This document shows, in pieces, positions 53,415-62,006 of a stretch of DNA of 64,000 nt. The position numbers were made by a program, and so were the translations under genes. How positions within the stretch are numbered: the first letter of the stretch is position 1; every line of letters starts with the position of its first letter. Below the pieces are notes generated by a model. That model saw only the letters and a list, made by a program, of their open reading frames with translations, was not told the origin of the DNA and did not search any database. This stretch comes from an uncultured beta proteobacterium (GTDB lineage Bacteria > Pseudomonadota > Gammaproteobacteria > Burkholderiales > Burkholderiaceae_C): positions 43,624 to 107,623 of the forward strand of contig CAIPZV010000033.1 of the NCBI GenBank assembly GCA_903869595.1, given 5' to 3'.

Positions 53415-53846
53415 ATGACGAGTATTCAGCAACGAGCAGCATTGCAAAGCCAAATTTGGAAAATAGCCAACGACGTCCGGGGTGCCGTCGATGGATGGGA
53501 CTTCAAGCAATACGTGCTGGGCACTTTGTTCTACCGCTTCATCAGCGAAAACTTTGCGGCCTACATCGAAGGCGGTGACGACAGCATCGATTACGCCGTG
53601 CTGTCCGACGTGGTCATCACGCCAGAAATCAGAGACGACGCCATCAAAACCAAGGGCTACTTCATTTACCCCAGCCAGCTATTTGCGCGGGTTGTGGCCA
53701 CGACCAACACCAATGAGAGCCTGAATGTTGCCGCACAACCGACAATTTCATGCATTTTTGGCGACATTCACGAAGTACCGGATGTTGTGCACATGATCAG
53801 CCGCACCCCTTCATACTTAAGCGTCAGCGACATCGCTAGATCTTAG
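53415..53846 (+). pseudogene. Truncated type I restriction-modification methylase (hsdM 5' end)
   Basis: The first 104 codons follow the HsdM N-terminal (N12) domain: RAALQSQIWKIANDVRGAVD, WDFKQYVLGTLFYRFISENF, and IKTKGYFIYPSQLFARV (as separate motifs). After NTNESLN (about 53727) homology stops and the frame continues for 39 unrelated codons to a stop. The SAM-binding and catalytic NPPF domain is absent, and no hsdS or hsdR follows. It is a decayed remnant of a lost type I system. Confidence 0.85.
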
Positions 53847-54231
53847 TCAACGCCTTAGCCATCTCTGGAAACGCCGCCAGCAGCTTGGCGTCCACGGTGT
53901 AGAGCAGCGTGCCGGTTTGCCTTGCAAGGGCTACAAACTCGCAGTCGTAGGCGGTGCAGTTGCTTGCCTTAACCAAGTCAAACACCGTTCGTGAGTCAAC
54001 GCTTATTTCATGGTCTGCCATCAGGCTTTCTGCGGTGGATTGCAGCGTCAAAGTTTCTTCAAAGCTAAACGTGCCACGGCGCAGGTAGCCGGTCAAGATA
54101 TTGCGAAATTCACTGCGCCATAAAGGGGGTGCGGCCCACACGGGTTCGGCTTGCAGCAGGGTTTCAGCGGCCTGCGTCCAGGGGCCGGGCAGCAGCAGGT
54201 AGGCGATGACGTTGGTATCAACGACGATCAT
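53836..54231 (-). CDS. vapC: PIN-domain toxin (VapC/FitB-type)
   Basis: 131 residues. The acidic PIN positions are in IVVDTNVIAYLLLPGPW (Asp 4), SEFRNIL (Glu) and TAYDCEFVALARQTG (Asp). The family cleaves tRNA or rRNA. The ATG overlaps the antitoxin stop by four bases. It converges with the hsdM remnant, overlapping its degenerate tail by 11 bases. Confidence 0.87.
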   Translation of the reverse strand: MIVVDTNVIAYLLLPGPWTQAAETLLQAEPVWAAPPLWRSEFRNILTGYLRRGTFSFEETLTLQSTAESLMADHEISVDSRTVFDLVKASNCTAYDCEFVALARQTGTLLYTVDAKLLAAFPEMAKALTKI

Positions 54232-54473
54232 GCGCGGCCCTGCCGTTTGAATTTGTCAATGTCGGCAGGTGCAAACTTAGTGGTTCCCAAGCTGGCCCGC
54301 AAAGCCCGCAACTGCGTCAGGCGGTCTTGCGTGTTGGGCGTGGCAGCGCGTAGTACGGTTTCAAGGCAGACGATGGCTTCGCTGTTCAGGCTGCGTCTAT
54401 TGCTAGTGGCCTGGGCGCGCAAAAGCGCATAGACCTCGTCAGGAATGTTTTTTAGCGTCAGTGTGGTGGTCAT
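54228..54473 (-). CDS. vapB: FitA-like RHH/Arc antitoxin
   Basis: 81 residues from MTTTLTLKNIPDEVYALLRA, with GGAG 6 bases before the ATG; the longer 99-codon frame is rejected. It carries an Arc/FitA ribbon-helix-helix motif, SNRRSLNSEAIVCLETVL, and a C-terminal PIN-binding tail. It is the cognate antitoxin of the PIN toxin. Confidence 0.87.
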   Translation of the reverse strand: MTTTLTLKNIPDEVYALLRAQATSNRRSLNSEAIVCLETVLRAATPNTQDRLTQLRALRASLGTTKFAPADIDKFKRQGRA

Positions 54474-54493
54474 GCGGAGCTCCAACCGTTTTG

Positions 54494-54508
54494 CAACCAT
54501 TTTGGTTG
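54494..54508. promoter_or_regulatory. Operator-like inverted repeat upstream of vapBC
   Basis: CAACC and GGTTG arms separated by five bases, with a further CCAACC at 54482-54487, lie about 20 bases upstream of the antitoxin ATG. Consistent with RHH autoregulation. Confidence 0.5.
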
Positions 54509-54553
54509 TATCTGGCGCTGGCGTCAAGCCACGGGTGCCTATTCCGCTAAGGC

Positions 54554-56344
54554 CTACTTCCCAAACGAATCCTTCAAGCCCACCGCAAAATTAAACACCG
54601 GCTTGCTCGCCGCGTGGTCCACCCGGTCGGCCACAAAGTAGCCATGCCGTTCAAACTGAAACTTCTCGTCGGGCTGCGCGTTCGCAAGCGAAGGCTCCAC
54701 GATGGCGGTGACGGTTTTCAGGCTATCGGGGTTCAGGCTTTCCAAGTAGTCTTTGCCGCCGGCGTCGGGCTGCGGGTCGAGGAAGAGGCGGTCGTACATG
54801 CGCACTTCGGCTCTCAATCCGTCGTGGGCGCTGACCCAAGTGATGACGCCCTTGACTTTGACGCTGGACGAGCCCGGCGTGCCGCTTTTGGTGTCGGGGA
54901 TGAGGGTGGCGTGTACTTCCGTCACGTGGCCGCTGGCGTCTTTGGCCGCGCCCGTGCATTCGATGATGTAGCCGTATTTCAGCCGCACTTTGTTGCCGGG
55001 GAAGAGCCTAAAAAAGCCTTGCGGCGGCGTCTCTTCGTAGTCGCTGCGCTCGATCCAGACTTCGCGGCCTATCACAAAGCTGCGCTGGCCGCGCTCGGGG
55101 TGGTGCGGGTGGACGGGCGCGCTGCATGCGTCCAGGGTGCCTGCGCCCATCACTTCGTCCCAGTTGGTCAGTACCAGTTTCACCGGGTCCAGCACCGCCA
55201 TGGCGCGCGCGGCGCTGCCGTCCAGGGTTTCGCGCAGGCAGCCTTCTAGGGTGGCGTAGTCGATCCAGCTATCGCTTTTGGTAACGCCAATGCGCTCGGC
55301 AAAGAGTTGCAAGCTTTCGGGCGTGTAGCCGCGTCGGCGCAGGCCGACTATGGTGGGCATGCGCGGGTCGTCCCAGCCGCTCACTTTGTGTTCGTTCACC
55401 AGTGCGGCCAGTTTGCGCTTGCTGGTAATCACATAGGTGAGGTTCAGGCGCGCAAATTCGTATTGCTGGGGCAGGGGATGGGCCAGCAGGCCGCCTTCGG
55501 CCAGGCGCTGCAGCACCCAATCGTAAAACGGGCGCTGGTCTTCAAACTCCAGCGTGCAGATGCTGTGGGTTATTTGCTCCAGCGCGTCTTCCAGCGGGTG
55601 GGCGTAGGTATACATCGGGTAGATGCACCAGGTGTCGCCGGTGTTGTGGTGCGTGGCGCGGCGGATGCGGTAAATGGCCGGGTCGCGCATATTGATGTTG
55701 GGGCTGGCCATGTCGATTTTGGCGCGCAGCACCATGGCGCCATCGGCATGCAGGCCATCGCGCATCTCGCGAAAGCGGGCCAGGTTTTCGGCGGGCGTGC
55801 GGCCTCGGAAGGGGCTGTTGACGCCGGGCTTGCCGAAGTCGCCCCGGTTGGCGCGCATTTCTTCGGGGCTTTGTTCGTCCACATAGGCGTGGCCGGCTTC
55901 GATCAGGTACTCGGCGGCGCGGTACATAAACCCAAAATAGTCGCTGGCCTGGAAAAGGTGCGAAGTGCCGTTGGCGTCCCAGCCAAAGCCCAACCAGCGC
56001 ACCGCTTCTAGGATGGAATCGACGTACTCGGTGTCTTCTTTTTCCGGGTTGGTGTCGTCAAAGCGCATGTGGCAGACGCCGCCATAGTCGCGCGCCAGCC
56101 CAAAGTTCAGGCAAATGCTTTTGGCGTGGCCCACATGCAAATAGCCATTGGGCTCGGGCGGAAAGCGGGTGCGGATGCGGGCCGGGTCGGGCGCGCCTGC
56201 GGCGTGATGGGCGGCATCGCCGGGGCTGCCTGCCCAGCGGCGGCTGGCATACGTGCCCCGCGCCAGGTCTGCGTCGATGATCTGGCGCAGAAAGTTACTA
56301 GGTTTGTTGCTATCGGCTTCGGGAGCGGTATGGGGCACGGTCAT
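54554..56344 (-). CDS. glnS: Glutamine-tRNA ligase
   Basis: 596 residues. Class I aminoacyl-tRNA synthetase: HIGH-type motif in PPEPNGYLHVGHAKSICL, KMSKS-equivalent in VITSKRKLAALV, and RFDDTNPEKE. The anticodon-binding beta-barrel domains follow with DGTLDACS-like LDACSAPVHPH and normal length (about 590). It charges tRNA-Gln in the cytoplasm. It is an essential housekeeping gene lying between TA modules. Confidence 0.95.
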   Translation of the reverse strand: MTVPHTAPEADSNKPSNFLRQIIDADLARGTYASRRWAGSPGDAAHHAAGAPDPARIRTRFPPEPNGYLHVGHAKSICLNFGLARDYGGVCHMRFDDTNPEKEDTEYVDSILEAVRWLGFGWDANGTSHLFQASDYFGFMYRAAEYLIEAGHAYVDEQSPEEMRANRGDFGKPGVNSPFRGRTPAENLARFREMRDGLHADGAMVLRAKIDMASPNINMRDPAIYRIRRATHHNTGDTWCIYPMYTYAHPLEDALEQITHSICTLEFEDQRPFYDWVLQRLAEGGLLAHPLPQQYEFARLNLTYVITSKRKLAALVNEHKVSGWDDPRMPTIVGLRRRGYTPESLQLFAERIGVTKSDSWIDYATLEGCLRETLDGSAARAMAVLDPVKLVLTNWDEVMGAGTLDACSAPVHPHHPERGQRSFVIGREVWIERSDYEETPPQGFFRLFPGNKVRLKYGYIIECTGAAKDASGHVTEVHATLIPDTKSGTPGSSSVKVKGVITWVSAHDGLRAEVRMYDRLFLDPQPDAGGKDYLESLNPDSLKTVTAIVEPSLANAQPDEKFQFERHGYFVADRVDHAASKPVFNFAVGLKDSFGK

Positions 56345-56415
56345 GCGGGGATTTTAGGCGTGGCGCTTGGGCTTAAAGGCCTATCCTTGGGCGCCGCCGG
56401 TTCCGGCGCTGCTTT

Positions 56416-56709
56416 TTATTGCAACGCCTTCATGACCGCAGCCGGGTTGCGGTCAATGACGTTCAGTAATACCAGTGATGCCCCGCTAGGTGAACGGTCG
56501 CCGCGCTCCCAATGGCGCAGCGTCGCAACTGAAAACCCGAAGCGCGCGGCAAACTGCTCTTGCGTCAGACTAAGCCGCTCGCGCAGGCTGGATATATCCA
56601 CGGCCTGCGGCTGATAGAGCTTGATCCCTTCGGTTTTTTGGCCTTTTGACTTGGCATGGCTAATGGCTTCGTTCAGGCCTTGCTTGATGCTATCGAATGC
56701 GCGTGTCAT
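56416..56709 (-). CDS. higA: HigA/XRE-type antitoxin
   Basis: 97 residues from MTRAFDSIKQGLNEAISHAK; the ten codons before it lie in a region lacking a ribosome binding site and overlap the toxin. The HTH is at about 45-85: LRERLSLTQEQFAARFGFS and VATLRHWERGDRSPSG. It is the antitoxin of a HigBA (toxin first) module. A decayed near-copy lies at 57802-58015. Confidence 0.85.
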   Translation of the reverse strand: MTRAFDSIKQGLNEAISHAKSKGQKTEGIKLYQPQAVDISSLRERLSLTQEQFAARFGFSVATLRHWERGDRSPSGASLVLLNVIDRNPAAVMKALQ

Positions 56710-56720
56710 AAATTTTCCTT

Positions 56721-57056
56721 TCAAAATTCCAACCAATGTTGAACCAACAATTCCACCATGTCGGCCAAGGCGTTGCGCTCAGCTTTGCTGAGGTTGGCCC
56801 GTTCGTTTTTGGCAAATAAGGTGAGCAAGTAAAGCGGCATCGCCTCGCTATGCACGTAATAGATCACTCGCACGCTCCCCGATTTGCCCTGTGCGCCCCG
56901 GCCCCAACGCAGTTTGCGCACACCGCCTGTACCTTCCATCAGATCTCCCGCCTTGGGGTGGGCTGCCAAGTAATTCACAATGTCCCATCGCTCCGCCGCA
57001 CTCATCAGCTTTTCGGCCCGGCGGATGTATTCGGGAAGTTCGGGGATGGTCAACAT
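56721..57056 (-). CDS. higB: HigB/RelE-type toxin
   Basis: 111 residues. ELPEYIRRAEKLMSAAERWD, GTGGVRKLRWGRGAQGKSGS and VRVIYYVHSEAMPLYLLTLF (with FAKNERANLSKAE) are typical HigB2/RelE parts; the C-terminus holds the presumed catalytic Lys/Arg residues. It is an mRNA interferase by family. The operator overlaps its start codon. Confidence 0.85.
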   Translation of the reverse strand: MLTIPELPEYIRRAEKLMSAAERWDIVNYLAAHPKAGDLMEGTGGVRKLRWGRGAQGKSGSVRVIYYVHSEAMPLYLLTLFAKNERANLSKAERNALADMVELLVQHWLEF

Positions 57057-57082
57057 TGGGTTTATTGTAATCCAATGGATTA
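57054..57082. promoter_or_regulatory. Operator of the HigBA module
   Basis: TAATCCA and TGGATTA arms with one base between form a palindrome at 57068-57082. A second overlapping inverted pair, CATTGG (57054-57059, covering the toxin ATG) and CCAATG (57072-57077), lies on the same site. The XRE antitoxin is the expected repressor. Confidence 0.65.
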
Positions 57083-57089
57083 TGAAATA

Positions 57090-57509
57090 TCAGCGCGATG
57101 GAAACACCGCCATAGCCAATTGGGCCGGGGCGTAAATGGTGACGCCATCGAAGGTTTGCCCATATCCGGCCCCGAAGTGGGTGCGGTCGCCGGTTAACAG
57201 CGCGTCGCAGCGCAGTGCGATTGCGGCCATCAGCACCGGGCGATCTTTGTCAGGCAACCATTGCACGACAGCGTGGGCGTTGGCAGGAAAGTGCGCGGCG
57301 CTTATTTCGATCTGTGAAAGCAAGGTTTGTAAATATGCCTGACTATCTGCGTTCGCCTTGCCCGCAATATTGCGGCGTGCCTCGGTGGCCACATATTCGT
57401 CGGCCACCAGCGCGTGGCTATCGGCTTGCAATGCGCGGACCAACTGCCGGACAGCGCTCGCTGATTTGGATGCGGAAAACAGGACATTGGCGTCCAAAAA
57501 AATGCGCAT
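57090..57509 (-). CDS. vapC: PIN-domain toxin (VapC-type)
   Basis: 139 residues. Acidic residues in MRIFLDANVLFSASKSA (Asp 6), VATEARRNI (Glu) and LPDKDRPVLMAAIALRCDALLTGD (Asp). The C-terminal FGAGYGQTFDGVTIYAP resembles COG1848-like PIN proteins. With the AbrB-type antitoxin 14 bases upstream it forms a VapBC module. Confidence 0.85.
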   Translation of the reverse strand: MRIFLDANVLFSASKSASAVRQLVRALQADSHALVADEYVATEARRNIAGKANADSQAYLQTLLSQIEISAAHFPANAHAVVQWLPDKDRPVLMAAIALRCDALLTGDRTHFGAGYGQTFDGVTIYAPAQLAMAVFPSR

Positions 57510-57523
57510 AGGCGGCTGCGGGC

Positions 57524-57763
57524 TCAGCGCCGAAGTTTGCGCTGGGGTAGCACGGCGGCAAGCGCTGCCTCGGCGGCATCAAACTCTTGCACGCGTTCGG
57601 GCGTGTAAAGCTCCAGGGGCAGGGTCACCGCAAGGCGCAGCAACAGGCCTTGCGGCGTAGTCTCGGCGATCAATTGATCGTCCGCTTTCAGGCCCATGGC
57701 CTGGCGCAATTTGGCCGGTAGCGTGACCACGCCGCGGCTGTTGATGGTGAGAGTGGCTTGCAT
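57524..57763 (-). CDS. vapB: AbrB/MazE-like antitoxin (VapB)
   Basis: 79 residues. ATLTINSRGVVTLPAKLRQA followed by MGLKADDQLIAETTPQGLLL is the SpoVT/AbrB antitoxin motif, and the tail PERVQEFDAAEAALAAVL is the toxin-binding region. No Shine-Dalgarno sequence is visible because an operator palindrome begins four bases before the ATG; a leaderless transcript is possible. Confidence 0.87.
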   Translation of the reverse strand: MQATLTINSRGVVTLPAKLRQAMGLKADDQLIAETTPQGLLLRLAVTLPLELYTPERVQEFDAAEAALAAVLPQRKLRR

Positions 57764-57766
57764 GGG

Positions 57767-57781
57767 TGCAGTTTAACTGCA
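57767..57781. promoter_or_regulatory. Operator palindrome at VapBC start
   Basis: TGCAGTT and AACTGCA, separated by one base, form a 15-base palindrome 3 bases upstream of the vapB ATG. A further CTGCAT follows at 57785-57790. AbrB-type autorepression is expected. Confidence 0.6.
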
Positions 57782-57801
57782 ATACTGCATTACTGTGATA
57801 T

Positions 57802-58015
57802 TCAAATTCTTTGTTTTGTGCGATTTGGCTTGGCTCGCGGCCTGGACGCGGCAGCAGGTGCTGCAAAATTTTCTTGCCTCAAGTTCAGGCGCTCGCGCTC
57901 ACTGGAAACCTTCAAGGCCTGCACTTGATAGAGCTTGACTCCTTTGGTCTTTTGACTTGGCATGGCTAATGGCTTGGTTTAGGCCTTGTTGGATGCTGAC
58001 GAATGCGCGTGACAT
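57802..58015 (-). pseudogene. Decayed second higA copy
   Basis: From the ATG at 58015 the frame reads MSRAFVSIQQGLNQAISHAK, almost the start of the intact HigA at 56709. A frameshift after AKSK leads to a stop after 38 codons, while the second frame continues KGVKLYQVQALKVSSERERL, then degenerates into unrelated sequence. No HTH remains and no toxin is adjacent. It is a relic of a tandem duplication of the HigBA locus. Confidence 0.8.
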
Positions 58016-58043
58016 TTATTTTCCTTTTTGGGCTTCATTCAGT

Positions 58044-58457
58044 TTATAAAAGCCCCAGCCATTTGCCCCAAATCAACTGCCCCAAATAACGGCTGGGCAG
58101 TAGGGTAAACGCCCCCGCAGTGACGCAGGCACCCAGGTACAGCGAGACCATAGTTTTGCGGTGTACCGCGATATTGCCTTTATAAAGCGCAGAAAAACTG
58201 GTCCACAAAGCCAGCAGCGTGACCGGAATGAGCAGATGGATGGGCGTGTAGCCTTCGATATTGGGCAATTTGTAATCGTGAATAAATATACCGCTGATAC
58301 TGGCCCCCAGCATGAGGGTGACAAACCCGTAGCCAAAAGCGCGGTGCACGCGGGGCCGCAGCACGGCGCCTTTGCGCGCCCAGATGGCGAGCGGCCCGAG
58401 CGCCACCGCGCCCAAAGCGGCACTCATGTGGACGGCGATGAGGGGGGACATTTGCAT
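58044..58457 (-). CDS. DUF2306-like membrane protein
   Basis: 137 residues, four hydrophobic segments with conserved His residues in IAVHMSAALGAVALGP, RPRVHRAFGYGFV, YTPIHLLIPVTLLAL and NIAVHRKTMVSLY. Such His-bearing helices are typical of DUF2306/YozB-like proteins, possibly haem-binding. Function is unknown. Confidence 0.75.
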   Translation of the reverse strand: MQMSPLIAVHMSAALGAVALGPLAIWARKGAVLRPRVHRAFGYGFVTLMLGASISGIFIHDYKLPNIEGYTPIHLLIPVTLLALWTSFSALYKGNIAVHRKTMVSLYLGACVTAGAFTLLPSRYLGQLIWGKWLGLL

Positions 58458-58586
58458 GAGCTAAAGCTTGGACTTCTGTCCACATTGATTTTTGGAGCTG
58501 CAATATTAATGCGGGTGCATGAAAGATGGCAGTGCGACAATCCCCCCGCCCCCTGTGGCCGATGAACTTTTTATAAATGGTGCGGT

Positions 58587-59441
58587 ATGGAATTGGACAG
58601 TGTGCTTTTGCTCAAAGCGGCGGTGATGGGGATCGTGGAGGGGCTGACCGAGTTTTTACCGATTTCATCGACCGGGCATTTGATACTGGCGGGCGCGCTG
58701 CTGGGCTTTGACGATGAGAAGGCTAAGGTCTTTGATATCGCGATCCAGACCGGGGCGATATTTGCGGTGATTTTGGTGTACTGGGACAAAATTAAATCCA
58801 CCGTACTGGCCTTGCTTACGCAGAGCAGGGCGCAGGCTTTTGCTATGAATGTGCTGATCGCATTTTTGCCCGCCGTGGTGCTGGGCTTGTTGTTTGGCAA
58901 GGTGATTAAGGCGCATTTGTTTACGCCGCTGATCGTGGCCAGCACCTTCATCCTGGGTGGCTTGATTATTTTGTGGGCCGAGCGGCGCCAGGCGGCTGCC
59001 CAAAATGTGCAGACCGGCTACTTTGCCCGCGTGGGCGATGTCGATGACATGACCATGTGGGACGCCTTCAAGGTTGGCCTGGTGCAATGCCTCGCCATGG
59101 TGCCGGGCACCAGCCGTAGCGGCGCCACCATCATCGGCGGCATGTTGCTAGGCATGTCGCGCAAAGCGGCCACCGATTTTTCGTTTTTTCTGGCCATCCC
59201 CACGCTGATAGGCGCGGGCGCTTACAGCTTATACAAAGAGCGCGCTTTGCTCAGCCTGGCCGATGCGCCCATCTTTACCGTGGGCCTGGTCTTCTCGTTT
59301 ATCAGCGCCTGGGCCTGCGTGCGCTGGCTCTTGCGCTTCGTGGCCACGCACAGCTTTGTGGGCTTTGCGTATTACCGCATCGCCTTTGGCATAGTGGTGC
59401 TGGCTACCGACTGGAGCGGCCTGGTGGTTTGGAAGGCTTAA
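58587..59441 (+). CDS. uppP: Undecaprenyl-diphosphatase UppP/BacA
   Basis: 284 residues with about eight membrane segments. Active-site motifs [17 protein letters not shown] (Glu-rich loop) and [19 protein letters not shown] are complete. It recycles the undecaprenyl carrier for peptidoglycan synthesis and gives bacitracin tolerance. It converges with the hydrolase gene and overlaps its stop by four bases. Confidence 0.95.
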   Translation: MELDSVLLLKAAVMGIVEGLTEFLPISSTGHLILAGALLGFDDEKAKVFDIAIQTGAIFAVILVYWDKIKSTVLALLTQSRAQAFAMNVLIAFLPAVVLGLLFGKVIKAHLFTPLIVASTFILGGLIILWAERRQAAAQNVQTGYFARVGDVDDMTMWDAFKVGLVQCLAMVPGTSRSGATIIGGMLLGMSRKAATDFSFFLAIPTLIGAGAYSLYKERALLSLADAPIFTVGLVFSFISAWACVRWLLRFVATHSFVGFAYYRIAFGIVVLATDWSGLVVWKA

Positions 59442-60247
59442 GCGCCCATATTGCGCAGCGAGGTTTCGATGGCCGCAGCCGTGGCCATCGGTTTTTCCAT
59501 AGGGAATAAATGCGTGCCGTCGAGCATGATGATGCGCCCGCGGGTGACTTTTTCGGTCATGCCCATGCCCACGCGCTTCATCTCCCAGGACTGGCGACCG
59601 CCGATAAAACTCACCGGGCATTTCAGCGGATTGCGCCTGAGCAGGCGGTCCAGGTTGTCGGGGATGGTGTTGTAGATATTGGTTTCGATTTCGCGGTCAA
59701 ACGCCAGCACGCGCTTGCCTTCGCGATCGACTGTGCCGTGGGCGATGTAGTCGCGCAGCACCGCGTCGTCCCATTTGGCAAATGCGCGTTTGTGTTTGAA
59801 GTGTTCATAAGCCGCCTCTTGGCTGGGCCAGCTGTTGCGCCGCTTGTGGCTGACGGCAGCGGGCGAGAGCGAACCGACCAATTGCGCACCTTTGATCACG
59901 CCTAGCGCCATAGAGCGCCAACCACCCAAGATGGGCGCGTCGATCAGCAACACGCCTTTGGCTAAGCCTGGGTGGCGCGCTGCGGCCATGAGGCTGAGAA
60001 ATCCGCCCAGCGAATGGCCGGCCAGCCACACCGGCCCGCACGCCTTGTCGGCCTGTGCTTGCGCAAAATCGGCCACCTGTTGCACTAGGTGCTTCCAGTT
60101 GTTGCTGACCGGGTACTGCGGGTCATGGCCTAGCTTCTCAATCGCCTGCACCGCAAAGCCGCGTTTGCGCAATTGGGCAAACAAGATACTGTAGGTGCTG
60201 GCGGGAAAACTGTTGGCGTGGGAAAAAACGAGCGGGGTGCTATGCAT
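59438..60247 (-). CDS. Alpha/beta hydrolase
   Basis: 269 residues. [14 protein letters not shown] opens the fold, nucleophile [11 protein letters not shown] is near residues 78-88, with PILGGW and catalytic His in [10 protein letters not shown]. An esterase or lipase-like function is likely; substrate unknown. Codon use is host-like. Confidence 0.87.
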   Translation of the reverse strand: MHSTPLVFSHANSFPASTYSILFAQLRKRGFAVQAIEKLGHDPQYPVSNNWKHLVQQVADFAQAQADKACGPVWLAGHSLGGFLSLMAAARHPGLAKGVLLIDAPILGGWRSMALGVIKGAQLVGSLSPAAVSHKRRNSWPSQEAAYEHFKHKRAFAKWDDAVLRDYIAHGTVDREGKRVLAFDREIETNIYNTIPDNLDRLLRRNPLKCPVSFIGGRQSWEMKRVGMGMTEKVTRGRIIMLDGTHLFPMEKPMATAAAIETSLRNMGA

Positions 60248-60366
60248 TTGGTGAGGCTGAAACTTATTTAGTGGGGTAAAGCAAAGAGCGTAGGCCGATT
60301 TTTTTGATTGCGTTGATGGTGTTCCTAAGTTGGACCATGTCAGTTCAAGATCTTATTTCAGCAAGC

Positions 60367-60936
60367 CTAAACTTGCCGTCTAAGACTGGGCAAAACCTCG
60401 GCCTCAAACCATGGGTTTTTAGCCAGCCAAATATTATTTCGAGGAATGGGGTGCGGCACAGGTATTACATTGGGCCAATAGGTCTGCCAGGCATTGGCGG
60501 TTTCGGTCAAATTACTTTTGTTCAACGCTCCCAAGTGCCATTTTTGAGCGTACTGCCCAACAACAATAGTCAAGCAGATATTGGAAAGTTGCGGCAATAA
60601 CTTTGGCCTCCAAGTTACAGCACATTCTGGCCTTGGCGGTAGATCACCTGATTTACCTGTTCCAGGAAAACAAAAGCCCATTGGGACTAAAGCAATTTTC
60701 TTTTAGTTATAAAACCCCCCTTTTTCAATTACCATCCATTTTCGTAATCGATCGCCGCTTGGATCATCAAACGGTATTCCAGTTACATGCACCCGGCTTC
60801 CAGGCGCATGCCCGAAGATGAGAATTGTTGCCGCTGTGCTAACTTGAACAATTGGTCTTGGACCTGATGGAACATGCTGAGCGCATAGGGTACGAGAGCG
60901 AATTACTTTAACGAGCTCAGCCAACACTTGGGTCAT
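60367..60936 (-). pseudogene. Uracil-DNA glycosylase family gene interrupted by an in-frame stop
   Basis: The frame from the ATG at 60936 reads TLCAQHVPSGPRPIVQ, ILIFGHAPGSRVH and TGIPFDDPSGDRLRKW, all typical of a uracil-DNA glycosylase family, then FYN and TAA at 60703-60705. The same frame continues directly with KKIALVPMGFCFPGTGKSGD, VVGQYAQKWHLG and HPIPRNNIWLAKNPWFEAEV to a normal end. The total length of 190 codons equals the family's. Thus a single nonsense codon disrupts an otherwise full gene; HPIPRN in place of the usual HPSPRN also suggests relaxed constraint. Composition is AT-richer than flanks. Confidence 0.82.
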
Positions 60937-60954
60937 GACAAGCCGGTGTAGAAA

Positions 60955-61656
60955 TTAGTCATTCTTTTCAAGGCGCTCGTTTTGAGGAAACATGAATTTA
61001 CGCGCTTGCGCATCCATTTCAGTTTTGAAGCTGTATTGGGTTTTCAATGCTTCCGCGCGTTGCGCAGCTGGCTTGGTATTGATATGGTCTAACAGTCGCT
61101 TGACATGGGGATATTGCACCCAAGTGCCGTCGCCCGTGCCCAACACATAAGGCAGCAGGCGTGCCCAGCCCCAAAATGCCATGTCAACCACGCTGTAATG
61201 TTCGCCGACCATAAACGTCCGTCCAGACAAGTGCTTTTCCAGAATTCCCCAATGGCGGTTTGCCTCATAGTCGTACCGATTCAAGGCATAGGTCTTGGGT
61301 TCTGGCGCCATATGGCGAAAATGCACAGACTGCCCGGAATAAGGGCCGATACCGCTTGCAATGAACATCAGCCATGAAAGTGTTTCTGCGCGCTCAGCAC
61401 TGCCCACATCGGGGACGATAAAGCGTTTTTCCCGATCGGCCAGAAACAGCAATATGGCATTGCTGTCAAAAACAGTGACATTGCCATCGACGATCGCCGG
61501 AACTTTGGCATTGGGATTAACCGCTAAGTATTCCGGGGCAAATTGTTGGCCCTGCCGGGTATCCACCGGTATGGCCTCATACGATAAGCCCAGCTCTTCG
61601 AGCAAAAGGGCGATTTTCATGGGATTAGGGGCAGCGTTATAGAAAAACTTGAGCAT
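60955..61656 (-). CDS. Glutathione S-transferase family protein
   Basis: 233 residues from MLKFFYNAAPNPMKIALLLE, with GGAGAG before the ATG. N-terminal domain motifs NPNAKVPAIVDGNVTVFDSN, and a C-terminal helical domain including VVDMAFWGWARLLPYV resemble the Ure2p/YghU-like GST clade. A glutathione-dependent transferase or reductase is likely. Composition is lower in GC than neighbouring housekeeping genes, like the adjacent pseudogene. Confidence 0.88.
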   Translation of the reverse strand: MLKFFYNAAPNPMKIALLLEELGLSYEAIPVDTRQGQQFAPEYLAVNPNAKVPAIVDGNVTVFDSNAILLFLADREKRFIVPDVGSAERAETLSWLMFIASGIGPYSGQSVHFRHMAPEPKTYALNRYDYEANRHWGILEKHLSGRTFMVGEHYSVVDMAFWGWARLLPYVLGTGDGTWVQYPHVKRLLDHINTKPAAQRAEALKTQYSFKTEMDAQARKFMFPQNERLEKND

Positions 61657-62006
61657 ATGCTCTCCAGTGGAATTTGTTTGAGACTTGGCCGAGTGCATTC
61701 TAGGGAATGCTTGCTCCCTATCGGAAGGGCCACATATTCAGCAGCGTGGTACTAATAAATCGCAAGATGGAAGGTGTCGGAATTTTTGTGTAAACGGAGT
61801 TAAGCACCATTGCCTAAAGACCCGATCCTTAAACTCATACTAACTTTTGGCGCTACGCAGGCAGCGCCTTGGGCGAGATGTGCAGCTCATATCAGTTGGC
61901 TTGCATGGCATGCAGTTTATAGGGTTAGCGCAGTTAGGCATTGAATCAGCCTCCAGCGATGATTGCGTATGCGCGAGCAGCTACTTAGAGCGTCCTGCTA
62001 GCACCT
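61657..62006. other. Non-coding region with an IS-terminus-like fragment
   Basis: No gene is seen. At 61773-61797 a GGTGTCGGAATTTTTGTGTA block followed by AACGG resembles the terminus of an IS256-family element; a similar block occurs at 63966-63990 in the same orientation. The remainder carries no feature I can support. Confidence 0.45.

Noticed and set aside
53415..53846. A complete type I restriction system
   Set aside because: Only the HsdM N-terminal domain remains; no hsdS or hsdR follows.
60304..60600. 98-codon plus-strand open frame
   Set aside because: It is the complement of the uracil-DNA glycosylase family pseudogene, whose motifs lie on the minus strand.
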